A stretch of 64,000 nucleotides of DNA from JABMNT01 sp048262655 (GCA_048262655.1 JBLXEY010000004.1:124001-188000); one strand, 5' to 3'; counted from the first letter of the stretch, positions 42,281 to 51,075 are shown. Made by a program: numbers and translations. Notes: a model not told the origin generated them from the letters alone.

Positions 42281-42661
42281 ATGGCTGTTGAATTTGATGA
42301 ACTAAAAGCCCTTGATATCTGGCGACGCGCCATTGTTGAAAGTGTGCGATTAGATGCACCTGATTTATCAGCCCGCCAAATGGCCTTACTGTTGACGGTT
42401 TATCTAACGCAGGCACCGCACACGGTTCGCGGACTTGCTGAGTTATTAAAAGTCTCGAAACCCGCTATTACACGGGCGGTGAACAGATTGTCGGAACTTG
42501 AGCTGGTGCGGCGCAAACCGGACCCTAACGACAAACGCAGTGTTCTTATTCAGCGAACGGTTCGTGGGTCCGTTTTCCTCCGGGAATTTGGCGAGCTAAT
42601 TGTTGCCGCCGCGCAAGGCGAAGCCGAAAACCGGGATACAGGATTGCCGCAAAGATACTGA
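42281..42661 (+). CDS. MarR-like winged-helix regulator
   Basis: A 126-residue DNA-binding protein. The helix-turn-helix is HTVRGLAELLKVSKPAITRAV (recognition helix VSKPAITRAVNRL), and the wing is VRRKPDPNDKRSVLIQRT, where D-x-R is the conserved wing pair of MarR proteins. The N- and C-terminal helices are short, so dimerisation may differ from classical MarR. A TTG lies directly before the ATG. The target is unknown; it is isolated between the aminopeptidase and the convergent NDUFA9-like gene. Confidence 0.85.
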   Translation: MAVEFDELKALDIWRRAIVESVRLDAPDLSARQMALLLTVYLTQAPHTVRGLAELLKVSKPAITRAVNRLSELELVRRKPDPNDKRSVLIQRTVRGSVFLREFGELIVAAAQGEAENRDTGLPQRY

Positions 42662-42689
42662 GCGTTAATCGGATCGTTCTCCGTCTTGG

Positions 42690-43691
42690 CTAAGCGTTTT
42701 GTGGATCGTTTCTATTTTTTAATTTAAAACGACTGAGATACGTCGGAACAATGGATTCTGCCGTTGTTTGTTGAAGACCCAATTCAGCCAATCCCAATGC
42801 GCCTTCGGACATCACATTATCCGTCTTGAGCAGCTCGACCTGATCTCTGGTCAAAAGAGGCTTCGGCAATAACTGCAAGAAGGTTGCTTGCAACTCGGCC
42901 ACGAAAAAAGGAACAGGAACGAGTAAACGCTTACGATTGGTATAGGTGAGCAGCATTTCCATCAATTGTTTAAAGCTGTAGATGGTGGGCCCGCCAAGCT
43001 CGTAGGTTTGACCGGCTGTTTTCGGGTCTTCCAATGACGTCATTATGGCGTCGGCAACATCACCCACATAAACGGGCTGAAACTTGGTGCCGCCGTCCCC
43101 ATAAAAATCCAGTTTGGTGCCCTTGTCACTTTTCGAAAATTTGGGCACAGAAGGACAACCGAAGACGGGCAGGATTGGGGAAAAACGGGAAAGCCCTGCA
43201 AATAGGTTGAAAAACCCATCTTCCGGACCAAACAAGACACTGGGTCTCAGGATAACGGCATCGGAAAAGGCTGCTTTTACGGCTTCTTCACCCGCAGCTT
43301 TTGATTGAGCGTACGTAGAAGCTGAATTCGTATCCGCCCCCATCGCCGACATATGGACAAGGTGCTTAACGCCGGCAGCCGTTGCCGCTTCTGCAATCGA
43401 CTTTGGCCCTGCTACATGAACATTGTGGAAGCTGTTGCGGCCTGTCTCATAGAGGGCGCCAACCAAATTGACCACAGCATCTGAACCGGCAACGGCCGCA
43501 GCGACGTGATCGGGCTGTGTGATATCGCAACACCATGGGACGATTTGACCGACGTTACCTGCCGGTTTCAGGGGAAGTGCCAGTTCGAGGTCACGAACCG
43601 CGACGCGGATTTCCCAACCCTTTGCCGCAAGTCTCCGTACCAGATGCCGTCCGATAAATCCGGATCCACCGAATACAGTAATTCTTGCCAT
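42690..43691 (-). CDS. NDUFA9-like NAD(P)-binding protein
   Basis: A 333-residue atypical short-chain dehydrogenase with the nucleotide-binding ITVFGGSGFIGRHLVRRL at its start. VHMSAMGADTNSASTYAQSKAAGE has a Y-x3-K pair, and VILRPSVLFGPEDGFFN and FQPVYVGDVADAI follow. This is the family of the complex I accessory subunit NDUFA9, found free-standing in alphaproteobacteria and probably binding NADPH. Its role in bacteria (complex I stability or quinone metabolism) is unproven. The promoter region faces tRNA-Leu divergently. Confidence 0.88.
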   Translation of the reverse strand: MARITVFGGSGFIGRHLVRRLAAKGWEIRVAVRDLELALPLKPAGNVGQIVPWCCDITQPDHVAAAVAGSDAVVNLVGALYETGRNSFHNVHVAGPKSIAEAATAAGVKHLVHMSAMGADTNSASTYAQSKAAGEEAVKAAFSDAVILRPSVLFGPEDGFFNLFAGLSRFSPILPVFGCPSVPKFSKSDKGTKLDFYGDGGTKFQPVYVGDVADAIMTSLEDPKTAGQTYELGGPTIYSFKQLMEMLLTYTNRKRLLVPVPFFVAELQATFLQLLPKPLLTRDQVELLKTDNVMSEGALGLAELGLQQTTAESIVPTYLSRFKLKNRNDPQNA

Positions 43692-43830
43692 AAAAAATCT
43701 CCTAACGGCTCTGCAATCTGATTTTTATCGTATGCCTCGTATCAGACAATAAAGGTAAAAACCCAGACGATACCAACACATATTATCCAAGGAATTACAT
43801 GGCATCGTAGGAGGCGTCAACCTTAGGCTT

Positions 43831-43848
43831 GCAAACATCCATGTTTGC
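43831..43848. promoter_or_regulatory. 18-bp inverted repeat upstream of tRNA-Leu
   Basis: GCAAACATCCATGTTTGC has perfect 8-base arms around CC. It ends two bases before the -35 box of the tRNA-Leu promoter, between two divergent genes. It could be an operator or activator site, or a hairpin; no regulator can be named. Confidence 0.45.
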
Positions 43849-43850
43849 GG

Positions 43851-43879
43851 TTGACAATAACCCCGTTCGTCAATAATCA
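43851..43879 (+). promoter_or_regulatory. Sigma-70-type promoter of tRNA-Leu
   Basis: TTGACA at 43851-43856 and TAATCA at 43874-43879 are spaced 17 bases apart, 43 bp before the mature tRNA end. The -35 hexamer matches the consensus. Confidence 0.7.
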
Positions 43880-43921
43880 CTAGGCGTCGGCAAGCAAAGA
43901 CACGGTTTTTGTGAGTTGCAA

Positions 43922-44008
43922 GCCCAGGTGGCGGAATTGGTAGACGCGCAGGCTTCAGGTGCCTGTGGCCGCAAGGTCGTGGAAGTTCGAGTCTTCTCCT
44001 GGGCACCA
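43922..44008 (+). tRNA. tRNA-Leu (anticodon CAG)
   Basis: An 87-base class-II tRNA. The acceptor arm is GCCCAGG/CCTGGGC, and the D-loop contains GGTAGAC. The anticodon stem-loop is CAGGC-TTCAGGT-GCCTG with anticodon CAG. There is a long variable arm, and the T-loop GTTCGAGTC precedes the acceptor. The CCA is encoded. It reads CTG codons, common in this genome. Confidence 0.97.
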
Positions 44009-44055
44009 TTCCTCCCCATTGATTATTAACATGATACGTAAATGGGGGGTGCCTT

Positions 44056-44694
44056 ATGAATTTTGAACCACGGAAAAAGCCAACATCTATCGAATTGCAT
44101 CAAGGCGATTTGCCGGACGGGCTGGATTTTGGCTCATGTGTCGCAGTGGATACGGAAACACAAGGTCTCAACCACAATCGTGATCGTCTCTGTTTAGCAC
44201 AACTCTCATCCGGGGACGGAGTTTGCCATTTGGTGCAATTTGCGCGTGATGACTACGCTGCCCCCAATCTACGGGCATTGATGGCTGATCCTAAGGTGAC
44301 GAAAATCTTCCACTTTGCGCGTTTTGACGTGGTCATTCTGAAAAAACATCTAAACGTCGAAATTGATCCGATTTATTGTACTAAAATAGCCTCAAAGTTA
44401 GTCAGAACCTATACGGATTATCACGGTCTTAAACATGTCACCCGCGAATTACTGGGGATTGACCTGTCAAAGGAACAACAATCCTCTGACTGGGCGGCTG
44501 ACAAGTTATCCGGAGATCAATTGAAGTACGCGGCGATGGATGTATTGAACCTGCATGCCTTGAAAGAGCGCCTTGACTATATGCTGATTCGCGAAGGCCG
44601 CATGGAATTGGCGCAATCATGTTTTAGTTTTTTGAAAACCCGGGGAGAACTCGATTCTTCCGGCTGGGGTGATGTTGATATCTTCGCCCATTAG
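44056..44694 (+). CDS. rnd: Ribonuclease D (short, exonuclease domain only)
   Basis: A 212-residue DEDD-type 3'-5' exoribonuclease for tRNA and stable-RNA 3' processing. Exo I is VAVDTETQGL (Asp and Glu), Exo II is FHFARFDVVIL, and Exo III is YAAMDVLNLHAL (Y-x3-D). The HRDC domains of the ~370-residue E. coli enzyme are absent, which is normal for the short alphaproteobacterial form. It lies 47 bp after tRNA-Leu and could be transcribed with it. The next gene begins the kdsD-lpt cluster. Confidence 0.92.
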   Translation: MNFEPRKKPTSIELHQGDLPDGLDFGSCVAVDTETQGLNHNRDRLCLAQLSSGDGVCHLVQFARDDYAAPNLRALMADPKVTKIFHFARFDVVILKKHLNVEIDPIYCTKIASKLVRTYTDYHGLKHVTRELLGIDLSKEQQSSDWAADKLSGDQLKYAAMDVLNLHALKERLDYMLIREGRMELAQSCFSFLKTRGELDSSGWGDVDIFAH

Positions 44695-44828
44695 GAATGA
44701 AACGGCCAGCCAACAGGTTCACGAGGTTATTGTTATTTGCCCGGTTTTATTGACCTGTTTGGGTGCGAAGCGCATACTTCGGATAATGTCATCTGACCGA
44801 AAACAAATTTAAGAGGACACGCACCCTG

Positions 44829-45830
44829 ATGCCGACAACAGCCGCCAAGGAACGGTCTCCAGCTTCCAATCCTGCCCAAAAAAGCGATGTGGCAACGGCG
44901 CGCCAGGTTCTCGAGATCGAGGCGCAAGGGATTAGGGACTTGGCGTCGGGCCTGGGTGCCGAGTTCGTTCGGGCCTTAGATACACTTTCTGCAATCAGTG
45001 GTCGGGTTATTGTCACGGGCATGGGTAAAAGTGGTCATGTTGGTAACAAGATTGCGGCGACTCTTGCATCAACAGGCACCCCCAGTTTTTTTGTGCACCC
45101 TGGCGAGGCATCGCACGGTGATTTAGGGATGATCACCCGCAAAGACGCCGTTCTGGCTTTGTCAAATTCCGGTGAAACATCCGAGCTTTCCGACGTTGTT
45201 GCTTACTGTAAAAGGTTTGAAATTCCGTTGATTGGTATCACCTCACGAGGGGGCAGCGCGTTGGCACTGGCCTCAACAGTGGCGCTCATATTGCCTGAAG
45301 CGCCGGAGGCGTGTCCGCTCGGGCTGGCACCAACGACATCGACAACCCTAATGCTCAGTCTGGGCGATGCCCTGTCCGTCGCGCTCTTGGAGCGCAAGAA
45401 TTTTACATCATCAGATTTTCAAACGTTCCATCCCGGGGGCAAATTAGGGCTTAAACTTTTGAAAGTCAGAGACCTGATGCATAGCGGCGAGGAGCTGCCT
45501 GTCGCATCGGGCGACGTCGATATGGCAGAAGCTTTGTTGGTGATTACGAACAAAAGATTTGGCTGTATGGCTGTTGTGGATTCGGACGGCGTTATAGAAG
45601 GTATTATCACGGATGGCGACTTGCGCCGTCACATGGGCCCTGATTTTTTGGCGTTGAAGGCTAAAGACGTTATGACGACCAACGGACAGACCGTGGGTCC
45701 GGATAATCTGGCAAGCGAAGTTGTCGCCCTTATGAACGCGAAGTCGATTACAAACATTTTTGTTGTTGAAGAAAACCGGGCAGTTGGCATTGTCCATATC
45801 CATGACTGCCTTCGGGCGGGTGTGGTTTGA
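44829..45830 (+). CDS. kdsD: Arabinose-5-phosphate isomerase (KpsF/GutQ family)
   Basis: KdsD interconverts ribulose-5-phosphate and arabinose-5-phosphate, the first step to Kdo of lipopolysaccharide. The 333-residue protein has a SIS domain (~residues 45-190) with GMGKSGHVGNKIAATLASTG, VHPGEASHGDLGMI and the sugar-site LALSNSGETSEL. Two CBS domains follow (~residues 215-330). It heads the kdsD-lptC-lptA-lptB group, so a Kdo precursor enzyme is linked to LPS export. Confidence 0.95.
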   Translation: MPTTAAKERSPASNPAQKSDVATARQVLEIEAQGIRDLASGLGAEFVRALDTLSAISGRVIVTGMGKSGHVGNKIAATLASTGTPSFFVHPGEASHGDLGMITRKDAVLALSNSGETSELSDVVAYCKRFEIPLIGITSRGGSALALASTVALILPEAPEACPLGLAPTTSTTLMLSLGDALSVALLERKNFTSSDFQTFHPGGKLGLKLLKVRDLMHSGEELPVASGDVDMAEALLVITNKRFGCMAVVDSDGVIEGIITDGDLRRHMGPDFLALKAKDVMTTNGQTVGPDNLASEVVALMNAKSITNIFVVEENRAVGIVHIHDCLRAGVV

Positions 45831-45843
45831 CGGCTTTGCCTTG

Positions 45844-46548
45844 ATGGAAACGGTATCATCAAACTACCACCCAACTGCTGAAGGCAGAGGGGCCGCGCAA
45901 AAACTAAAGTCCAATCGGCTTCCGCGGCGTTTTACGCAAACCTATAGCCGCTTCGTTGCGATGATGAAGTTTATCTTGCCTGCGGCGGCGGCTGTTCTCA
46001 TCGGCCTGGTTGTTCTATGGCCGCATCTGGCTGCGGATGATTTGCGGTTTCGGATCGGGTTTGCGGCAATTAAAGCCAGCGTCTCAAAAGATCCAAGTAT
46101 GGTGAACCCAAGATTTGTCGGCACCGATTCTGAGAATAAGCCTTATTCGATCACCGCGGATTTGGCGCGCAGTATTGGGGATCTGAAATCGAAAGAGGCG
46201 CCCGCATCGGTCGAGCTGGAAATGCCAAAGGCTGACATTACGCTGGATGATGGAACCTGGTTGGTGTTAACGGCAGAAACCGGACTGCTGGCACAAATGG
46301 ATAAGTCCTTGAACCTCGCCGGGGCGGTCAATTTGTTCCATGATTCCGGCTATGAATTTCGAACAGAGAAAGCAGCTATCGATCTCACATCCGGTGTCGC
46401 ATCGGGTAACCTGCCAATTCAGGGACAGGGACCGTTTGGAGTTCTTAGTGCTGAAGGGTTTCGGTTGGTTGATAAAGGTAAAACGATCTATTTTAATGGA
46501 AAGTCAAAGCTCATTTTGCATCCTGGGGCCGGAAAAAAAGATAAATGA
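45844..46548 (+). CDS. lptC: LPS export system protein LptC
   Basis: LptC is the bitopic inner-membrane protein that passes lipopolysaccharide from LptB2FG to LptA. With the ATG at 45844 it has 234 residues: a cytoplasmic lead of ~35 residues, one membrane helix (MKFILPAAAAVLIGLVVLWP), and a periplasmic beta-jellyroll (from about NPRFVGTDSENKPYSITAD). An open extension overlaps kdsD, and a GTG at 45820 is another possible start. lptA begins in its stop codon (ATGA). Confidence 0.9.
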   Translation: METVSSNYHPTAEGRGAAQKLKSNRLPRRFTQTYSRFVAMMKFILPAAAAVLIGLVVLWPHLAADDLRFRIGFAAIKASVSKDPSMVNPRFVGTDSENKPYSITADLARSIGDLKSKEAPASVELEMPKADITLDDGTWLVLTAETGLLAQMDKSLNLAGAVNLFHDSGYEFRTEKAAIDLTSGVASGNLPIQGQGPFGVLSAEGFRLVDKGKTIYFNGKSKLILHPGAGKKDK

Positions 46549-47351
46549 TCAATATATGGCGTATTCTAACAGTTTTGGGTCTGCTGGCGTTCCAGCACCA
46601 GACCGCCCTGGCGCAAAGCCTGAATTTTGGCTCTGGTGATCTGCCGATCGAGATTGATGCCGACAACGGCATTGAATGGCAGCAGGACAGTCTGGTGTTC
46701 GTCGCACGAGGGAATGCGCGGGCCGCGCGCGGCGAGGTGCGGGTTCTAGCTGATGAATTGCGAGCTTATTACCGTAAGACGAACGCTGGTGCGACGGAGA
46801 TTTGGCGGTTGGACGCCATTGGGTCCGTGCAAATTAAATCAACAGAAGGCACCGCCTATGGCGACAATGCGCTCTATGATGTTGATAATTCAGTACTAAC
46901 CATAACCGGTAAAGATCTTAGGCTGGTGTCCGGACAAGATTGGATCACGGCGCGCGATCAGCTTGAATACTGGGAAAAGAAACAAATGGCCGTTGCCCGT
47001 GGCGATGCCGTCGCCAAACGTGAAGACAAAAAACTGAATGCCAATGTTCTGGCGGCTTATTTTCGGAAGAACAAGAAAGGCCAAACCGGGATTTACCGTG
47101 TGGACGCTTTTGATGCAGTGAAGGTGATAACTGATAAAGATCAAGCATCTTCTGACCGAGGTGTGTATAATGTAGAAAGTGGCATTGCGACGTTAACCGG
47201 CTCGGTTAAAATAACGCGCGACAACAACGTGCTGAATGGATGTAGTGCAGAAGTTAACTTGAATACGGGGGTGTCGAAGTTGCATAGTTGTGGAACCACA
47301 GGTACACGGGTCCAGGGCAGCTTCAAACCAGAGAAGAAAAAGAGCAAATAG
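46545..47351 (+). CDS. lptA: LPS transport periplasmic protein LptA
   Basis: LptA oligomers form the periplasmic bridge for LPS transport to LptDE. The 268-residue protein has a signal peptide (INIWRILTVLGLLAFQHQTALAQS). Two successive OstA-type beta-jellyroll repeats follow: IEIDADNGIEWQQDSLVFVA with GEVRVLADEL, then ARDQLEYWEKKQMAVARGDA. The basic tail is KPEKKKSK. It is longer than E. coli LptA (185 residues), as usual in alphaproteobacteria. It overlaps lptC by 4 bp. Confidence 0.92.
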   Translation: MINIWRILTVLGLLAFQHQTALAQSLNFGSGDLPIEIDADNGIEWQQDSLVFVARGNARAARGEVRVLADELRAYYRKTNAGATEIWRLDAIGSVQIKSTEGTAYGDNALYDVDNSVLTITGKDLRLVSGQDWITARDQLEYWEKKQMAVARGDAVAKREDKKLNANVLAAYFRKNKKGQTGIYRVDAFDAVKVITDKDQASSDRGVYNVESGIATLTGSVKITRDNNVLNGCSAEVNLNTGVSKLHSCGTTGTRVQGSFKPEKKKSK

Positions 47352-47419
47352 CGATAGTGAATAGCAAAGAACAGCCTTTGATTTACCCCGCCGTCAGGCG
47401 ACATAAAGTAAGCAAGTAA

Positions 47420-48196
47420 ATGAACACTGAAACAGCGCCATCACCCAACGGAAGACCAGAACTGGTTACCGATAATCGCGGCCTCGTTGTGAATAATATT
47501 GGCAAGCGATTTAAGAAACGCCCGGTTGTTCGGGGCGTCAGCATGGAATTGCAGCGTGGTGAAGTTGTCGGATTGCTGGGTCCGAACGGGGCTGGAAAGA
47601 CCACCTGTTTTTATATGATTACCGGTTTGATCCCGCCGGATCAGGGTTCGATCATCCTTGATGGCAACGATATTTCAGATTTGCCAATGTATAGGCGGGC
47701 CCGATTGGGGATCGGTTATTTGCCGCAAGAAGCGTCAATTTTCCGTGGCCTTTCGGTTGAAGCAAATATCCGGGCCGTCCTTGAAGTGGTCGAAAAATCC
47801 CGGGAACGCCGCGAAGCGATTCTGGAGGCGTTGCTGGCCGAGTTTTCGATTACCCATTTGCGACGGACACCTTCACTAGCCCTGTCTGGCGGCGAACGTC
47901 GACGGGTTGAAATCGCCCGAGCCCTGGCTTCGAATCCTCATTTTGTCCTTTTGGATGAGCCGTTTGCGGGCATTGACCCCATTGCCGTTGGCGATATTCG
48001 TGATTTGGTGGCTCATTTGAAAGACCGGGGCATTGGTGTTTTGATTACGGATCATAACGTCCGGGAAACTCTGGACGTCATTGATCGTGCTTATATTATT
48101 CACGATGGAATGATGCTCATGGAAGGAGCGCCTAACGATATCGTTGGTAACGAAGATGTCAGGCGTGTTTATCTGGGTGATCGGTTTAGTCTCTAA
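47420..48196 (+). CDS. lptB: LPS export ABC transporter ATP-binding protein LptB
   Basis: LptB is the ATPase dimer powering LPS extraction with LptF and LptG, which are not in this window. The 258-residue protein has Walker A GLLGPNGAGKTTCFYM, a Q-loop region, signature LSGGERRRVEIARAL, Walker B FVLLDEPFAGIDP and H-loop LITDHNVRETLDV. RRARLGIGYLPQEASIFRGL is typical of LptB. It lies 68 bp after lptA and 21 bp before rpoN, one operon with the sigma-factor gene. Confidence 0.96.
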   Translation: MNTETAPSPNGRPELVTDNRGLVVNNIGKRFKKRPVVRGVSMELQRGEVVGLLGPNGAGKTTCFYMITGLIPPDQGSIILDGNDISDLPMYRRARLGIGYLPQEASIFRGLSVEANIRAVLEVVEKSRERREAILEALLAEFSITHLRRTPSLALSGGERRRVEIARALASNPHFVLLDEPFAGIDPIAVGDIRDLVAHLKDRGIGVLITDHNVRETLDVIDRAYIIHDGMMLMEGAPNDIVGNEDVRRVYLGDRFSL

Positions 48197-48217
48197 CCTC
48201 GCAAAAAGAGCCTTCGT

Positions 48218-49744
48218 ATGGTGTTAAGCCCACGATTGGACCAGCGACAATCACAGTCGCTTGTGATGACGCCGCAGTTGCAACAGGCCATTAAGCTGTT
48301 GCAAATGTCGAACGTTGAGCTGACGGAATACGTCGAGACGGAACTTGAACAGAACCCGATGCTCGAGCGTGATGAAGGAGACCGTCGTGATGAGGTCGAC
48401 CTGGAACCCGTTGAGGCCAGCGCCGACGAAACCCCGGGTGCCGAGCCGCAGGCACTCGAAGATATCGATTTCTCAGCCCCGGACCCGGCGCAAATTCCCG
48501 AATCTCGGGAACTGGATGCGGAAATAGACAACACCTATACAAATGATAGCGGCAGCGATGTTGAAACGCCTGCTTTTGAGGCCGGGCCCATGAAAGAGTC
48601 CGGTGGCGGTAGTAGTTTTGATGGTCTGCCGCCTGACCTTGAGGAAACGTTGTCGGAGCAGATCTCGCTCCGCGATCATCTTATGGCTCAAATCGGTGTT
48701 GAAATTGAAGACCCCGCTGACCGGGTTATTGGCAGCTACTTAATCGATCTGCTTGATGAGGCCGGATATTTGCGTGGCGAACTGGACCTGGTTGCTGAAG
48801 CCCTGGGCTGTGATGTCGAGCGGGTTGAGGCAACGCTTCTGGTGATGCAGCAACTCGATCCTGCAGGGGTTTTTGCGCGGGATCTAAAAGAATGTTTGGC
48901 CCTGCAACTAAAAGACGTTGACCGCTATGACCCGTGTATGCAGGCGCTATTGGAAAACCTGGATATGCTGGCAGGCCGCAATCTGAGCGAGTTACAGCGG
49001 GTATGTGACGTTGATGCGGAAGACCTCGCGGATATGGTTCTTGAGCTCAAGGCGCTTAATCCAAAACCGGCGACAGCTTTCGATCATTCGATTAGTCAGC
49101 CGATTGTTCCAGACATATTGATGCGGGCAAAACCCGGTGGTGGCTGGTTGATCGAATTAAATTCAGACACTTTGCCCCGGGTTCTTGTCAATAATCATTA
49201 TCATTCGGTTGTAATGGATAAGGCTCAGGGCCGCGAAGACAAATCGTATATCACGGAGCAGTTTCAATCAGCCAACTGGCTCGTTAAATCTTTGCATCAG
49301 AGAGCGACCACTATTTTGAAGGTCGCAACTGAACTTGTCGCCCAACAAGACATGTTTTTTAGGTTGGGGGTGCAACATCTAAAACCTTTGGTTCTGAGAG
49401 ATATTGCCGAAGTTATTGAAATGCATGAAAGCACCGTGAGCCGTGTAACATCCAATAAATTCATGGCCACACCACGGGGTATTTTTGAGCTGAAATACTT
49501 CTTTACGTCTTCAATCGGATCAACCCACGGCGGCGATGCGCACTCTGCAGAAGCGGTACGGCATCGAATAAAGACCCTTATTGATGACGAGCCTCCGAAG
49601 AAGATTCTCTCGGACGATAAAATAGTTGTCATCCTGAAGTCTGAAGGCATGGATATCGCGCGCCGCACCGTCGCGAAATATCGCGAATCTATGCGCATTC
49701 CGTCATCAGTACAGCGGCGCCGGGAAAAAGCGGCCCCTAGGTGA
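48218..49744 (+). CDS. rpoN: RNA polymerase sigma-54 factor
   Basis: Sigma-54 recognises -24/-12 promoters and needs enhancer-binding AAA+ activators. The 508-residue protein has the Gln-rich region I (RLDQRQSQSLVMTPQLQQAIKLLQ) and an acidic region II of ~80 residues. The core-binding domain follows, and in the C-terminal DNA-binding region are the helix-turn-helix (RDIAEVIEMHESTVSRVTSNK) and the RpoN box ARRTVAKYRESMRIPSSVQRR minus its last base-contacting variants. It is placed between lptB and hpf as in most proteobacteria. Confidence 0.97.
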   Translation: MVLSPRLDQRQSQSLVMTPQLQQAIKLLQMSNVELTEYVETELEQNPMLERDEGDRRDEVDLEPVEASADETPGAEPQALEDIDFSAPDPAQIPESRELDAEIDNTYTNDSGSDVETPAFEAGPMKESGGGSSFDGLPPDLEETLSEQISLRDHLMAQIGVEIEDPADRVIGSYLIDLLDEAGYLRGELDLVAEALGCDVERVEATLLVMQQLDPAGVFARDLKECLALQLKDVDRYDPCMQALLENLDMLAGRNLSELQRVCDVDAEDLADMVLELKALNPKPATAFDHSISQPIVPDILMRAKPGGGWLIELNSDTLPRVLVNNHYHSVVMDKAQGREDKSYITEQFQSANWLVKSLHQRATTILKVATELVAQQDMFFRLGVQHLKPLVLRDIAEVIEMHESTVSRVTSNKFMATPRGIFELKYFFTSSIGSTHGGDAHSAEAVRHRIKTLIDDEPPKKILSDDKIVVILKSEGMDIARRTVAKYRESMRIPSSVQRRREKAAPR

Positions 49745-49745
49745 T

Positions 49746-49781
49746 TTTTTTTACATTTACAAGATAGAAAATGTAAAAAAA
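49746..49781. terminator. AT-rich 13-bp stem-loop after rpoN
   Basis: TTTTTTTACATTT and AAATGTAAAAAAA pair around a 10-base loop. It begins two bases after the rpoN stop. The long A/T stem has no GC-rich part and no U-run after it on the plus strand, so it is unlike a normal terminator. It may slow polymerase or protect the 3' end. Confidence 0.4.
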
Positions 49782-49789
49782 CGGGTGTA

Positions 49790-49818
49790 TTGACAATACT
49801 GAGGTTGAGTTCTAGTTT
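49790..49818 (+). promoter_or_regulatory. Candidate sigma-70 promoter of hpf
   Basis: TTGACA at 49790-49795, 17 bases, then TAGTTT at 49813-49818. It is located 144 bp before hpf, which would give a leader of about 135 bases. The leader holds the short palindrome GGAACCACTGGGTTCC near 49886. Confidence 0.5.
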
Positions 49819-49961
49819 CCGGCCTCCCCGACAAATATGGCGCAATACTTTGGTTTTGGCTCCATAGAAAGTCGGTATCGCGAAGGAACCACTGGGTTCC
49901 GAATTTTTGGCCCAACGTTGGTCAAGAGTTCCACGAATGAAAGACAGGAACGCGAAAACTT

Positions 49962-50537
49962 ATGGATATATCCGTTAAAGGTAAGAATATGGATGTCGGT
50001 GAGGCGCTCAGCACTCACGTTCAGGATCAGCTAACGCCAGCGGTTAACAAATATTTCAATCAAGCGATCGATGCGACCGTCACGTTTTCCCGTGAAGCGC
50101 ACCAGTTGCGCGTTGATATCTCGGTCCACCCGGGACCGCGCGGTTTGTTAATTCAGAGTAAAAGCGAAGGCGCGGATGCCTATGGCGCTTTTGATGGAGC
50201 CCTGGAACGTATTGCTAAACAGTTGCGCCGATACAAACGCCGCTTATCAGACCATCATAAGGGCTTGTCGGCTGCCGATGAATATCTGCAGGCGCAACAG
50301 TATGTGATTGAAGCTGAGCATGAAGACGTCGAGCTTGAGCCAGCAGGTCAGCCAGCAATCGTTGCGGAAATGGAAACCCATATTGCAACATTGACGGTAA
50401 GCGAGGCTGTTATGCGCATGGATCTGGCCGATGCACCTGTTGTGATGTTTCGGAATAGCGGCAACGGTGGGTTGAACGTTGTTTATAAACGCAATGATGG
50501 AAACATTGGCTGGATTGATCCGTCAAATATTAAATAA
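49962..50537 (+). CDS. hpf: Ribosome hibernation promoting factor, long form
   Basis: Long HPF binds the 30S decoding centre and dimerises ribosomes into inactive 100S particles in starvation. The 191-residue protein has the N-terminal beta-alpha domain (MDISVKGKNMDVGEALSTHV, through RRYKRRLSDHHK), a linker, and the ~55-residue C-terminal dimerisation domain (HIATLTVSEAVMRMDLADAP, NDGNIGWIDP). It has its own candidate promoter after an AT-rich hairpin, besides possible read-through from rpoN. ptsN follows 43 bp later. Confidence 0.95.
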   Translation: MDISVKGKNMDVGEALSTHVQDQLTPAVNKYFNQAIDATVTFSREAHQLRVDISVHPGPRGLLIQSKSEGADAYGAFDGALERIAKQLRRYKRRLSDHHKGLSAADEYLQAQQYVIEAEHEDVELEPAGQPAIVAEMETHIATLTVSEAVMRMDLADAPVVMFRNSGNGGLNVVYKRNDGNIGWIDPSNIK

Positions 50538-50580
50538 CGTGTGTGTCTGCCGTACAGGACTTAATTGCTAAGGAAATTCT

Positions 50581-51045
50581 ATGGAGATCAACGATCTCGT
50601 ATCGACAAACGGTGTCATTTCGAATCTGAAGGTTTCAAGTAAAAAGCAAGCTATTCAGGAATTGGCACGCCGTGTGGCTGAAATATCCAACCAGCCCGAA
50701 CGCGCTGTTTTTGATGTTCTCATGGAGCGTGAGCGTTTGGGAACCACGGGCGTTGGGAATGGTATTGCCATCCCCCATGGTAAACTGGAAAATTTGGATA
50801 ATCTTTATGGGTTGTTTGCCCGGCTGGAGACTCCGGTTGATTTCCAGGCAATAGACGATCAGCCTGTAGATCTGATTTTCCTGTTGTTGGCTCCAGAATC
50901 AGCGGGTGCGGATCATCTGAAGGCTTTGGCGCGGGTATCACGTTTATTGCGCGATAAAGCGACATGCGAAAAGCTGCGCGGAACAAACACCGTGGATGGT
51001 CTTTTCGCAATTCTGACCGAAAGCACAGAAAGCCGTGCGGCCTGA
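50581..51045 (+). CDS. ptsN: Nitrogen-regulatory PTS IIA component
   Basis: EIIA-Ntr receives phosphate from NPr/EI-Ntr and regulates potassium transport, stringent response and nitrogen genes by protein contacts. The 154-residue protein has the phospho-histidine His66 in TGVGNGIAIPHGKLE, preceded by LMERERLGTT. PVDLIFLLLAPESAGADHLKALA follows, typical of the family. The order rpoN-hpf-ptsN is conserved through proteobacteria. Confidence 0.96.
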   Translation: MEINDLVSTNGVISNLKVSSKKQAIQELARRVAEISNQPERAVFDVLMERERLGTTGVGNGIAIPHGKLENLDNLYGLFARLETPVDFQAIDDQPVDLIFLLLAPESAGADHLKALARVSRLLRDKATCEKLRGTNTVDGLFAILTESTESRAA

Positions 51046-51075
51046 TCTCAATCTGAGAGAGTTCAGGCCAACCGT

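Noticed and set aside
43725..44009. 94-residue open frame antisense to tRNA-Leu
   Set aside because: Most of its N-terminal half is the reverse complement of the tRNA; this is a classic spurious translation of a tRNA gene.
44765..44805. CGAAG-CGCATA-CTTCG dyad with GATAAT upstream of kdsD
   Set aside because: Only five pairs, and the companion -35 (TTGGGT) is poor; not enough to call an operator or promoter.
49835..49852. Possible sigma-54 promoter (TGGCGCAATACTTTGG) upstream of hpf
   Set aside because: The GG and GC dinucleotides are not at the required 10-base spacing (TG instead of GC at -12).
49837..50034. 65-residue frame beginning in the hpf leader and overlapping hpf
   Set aside because: No ribosome-binding site, and the overlap is out of frame with a well-supported gene; better seen as leader sequence.
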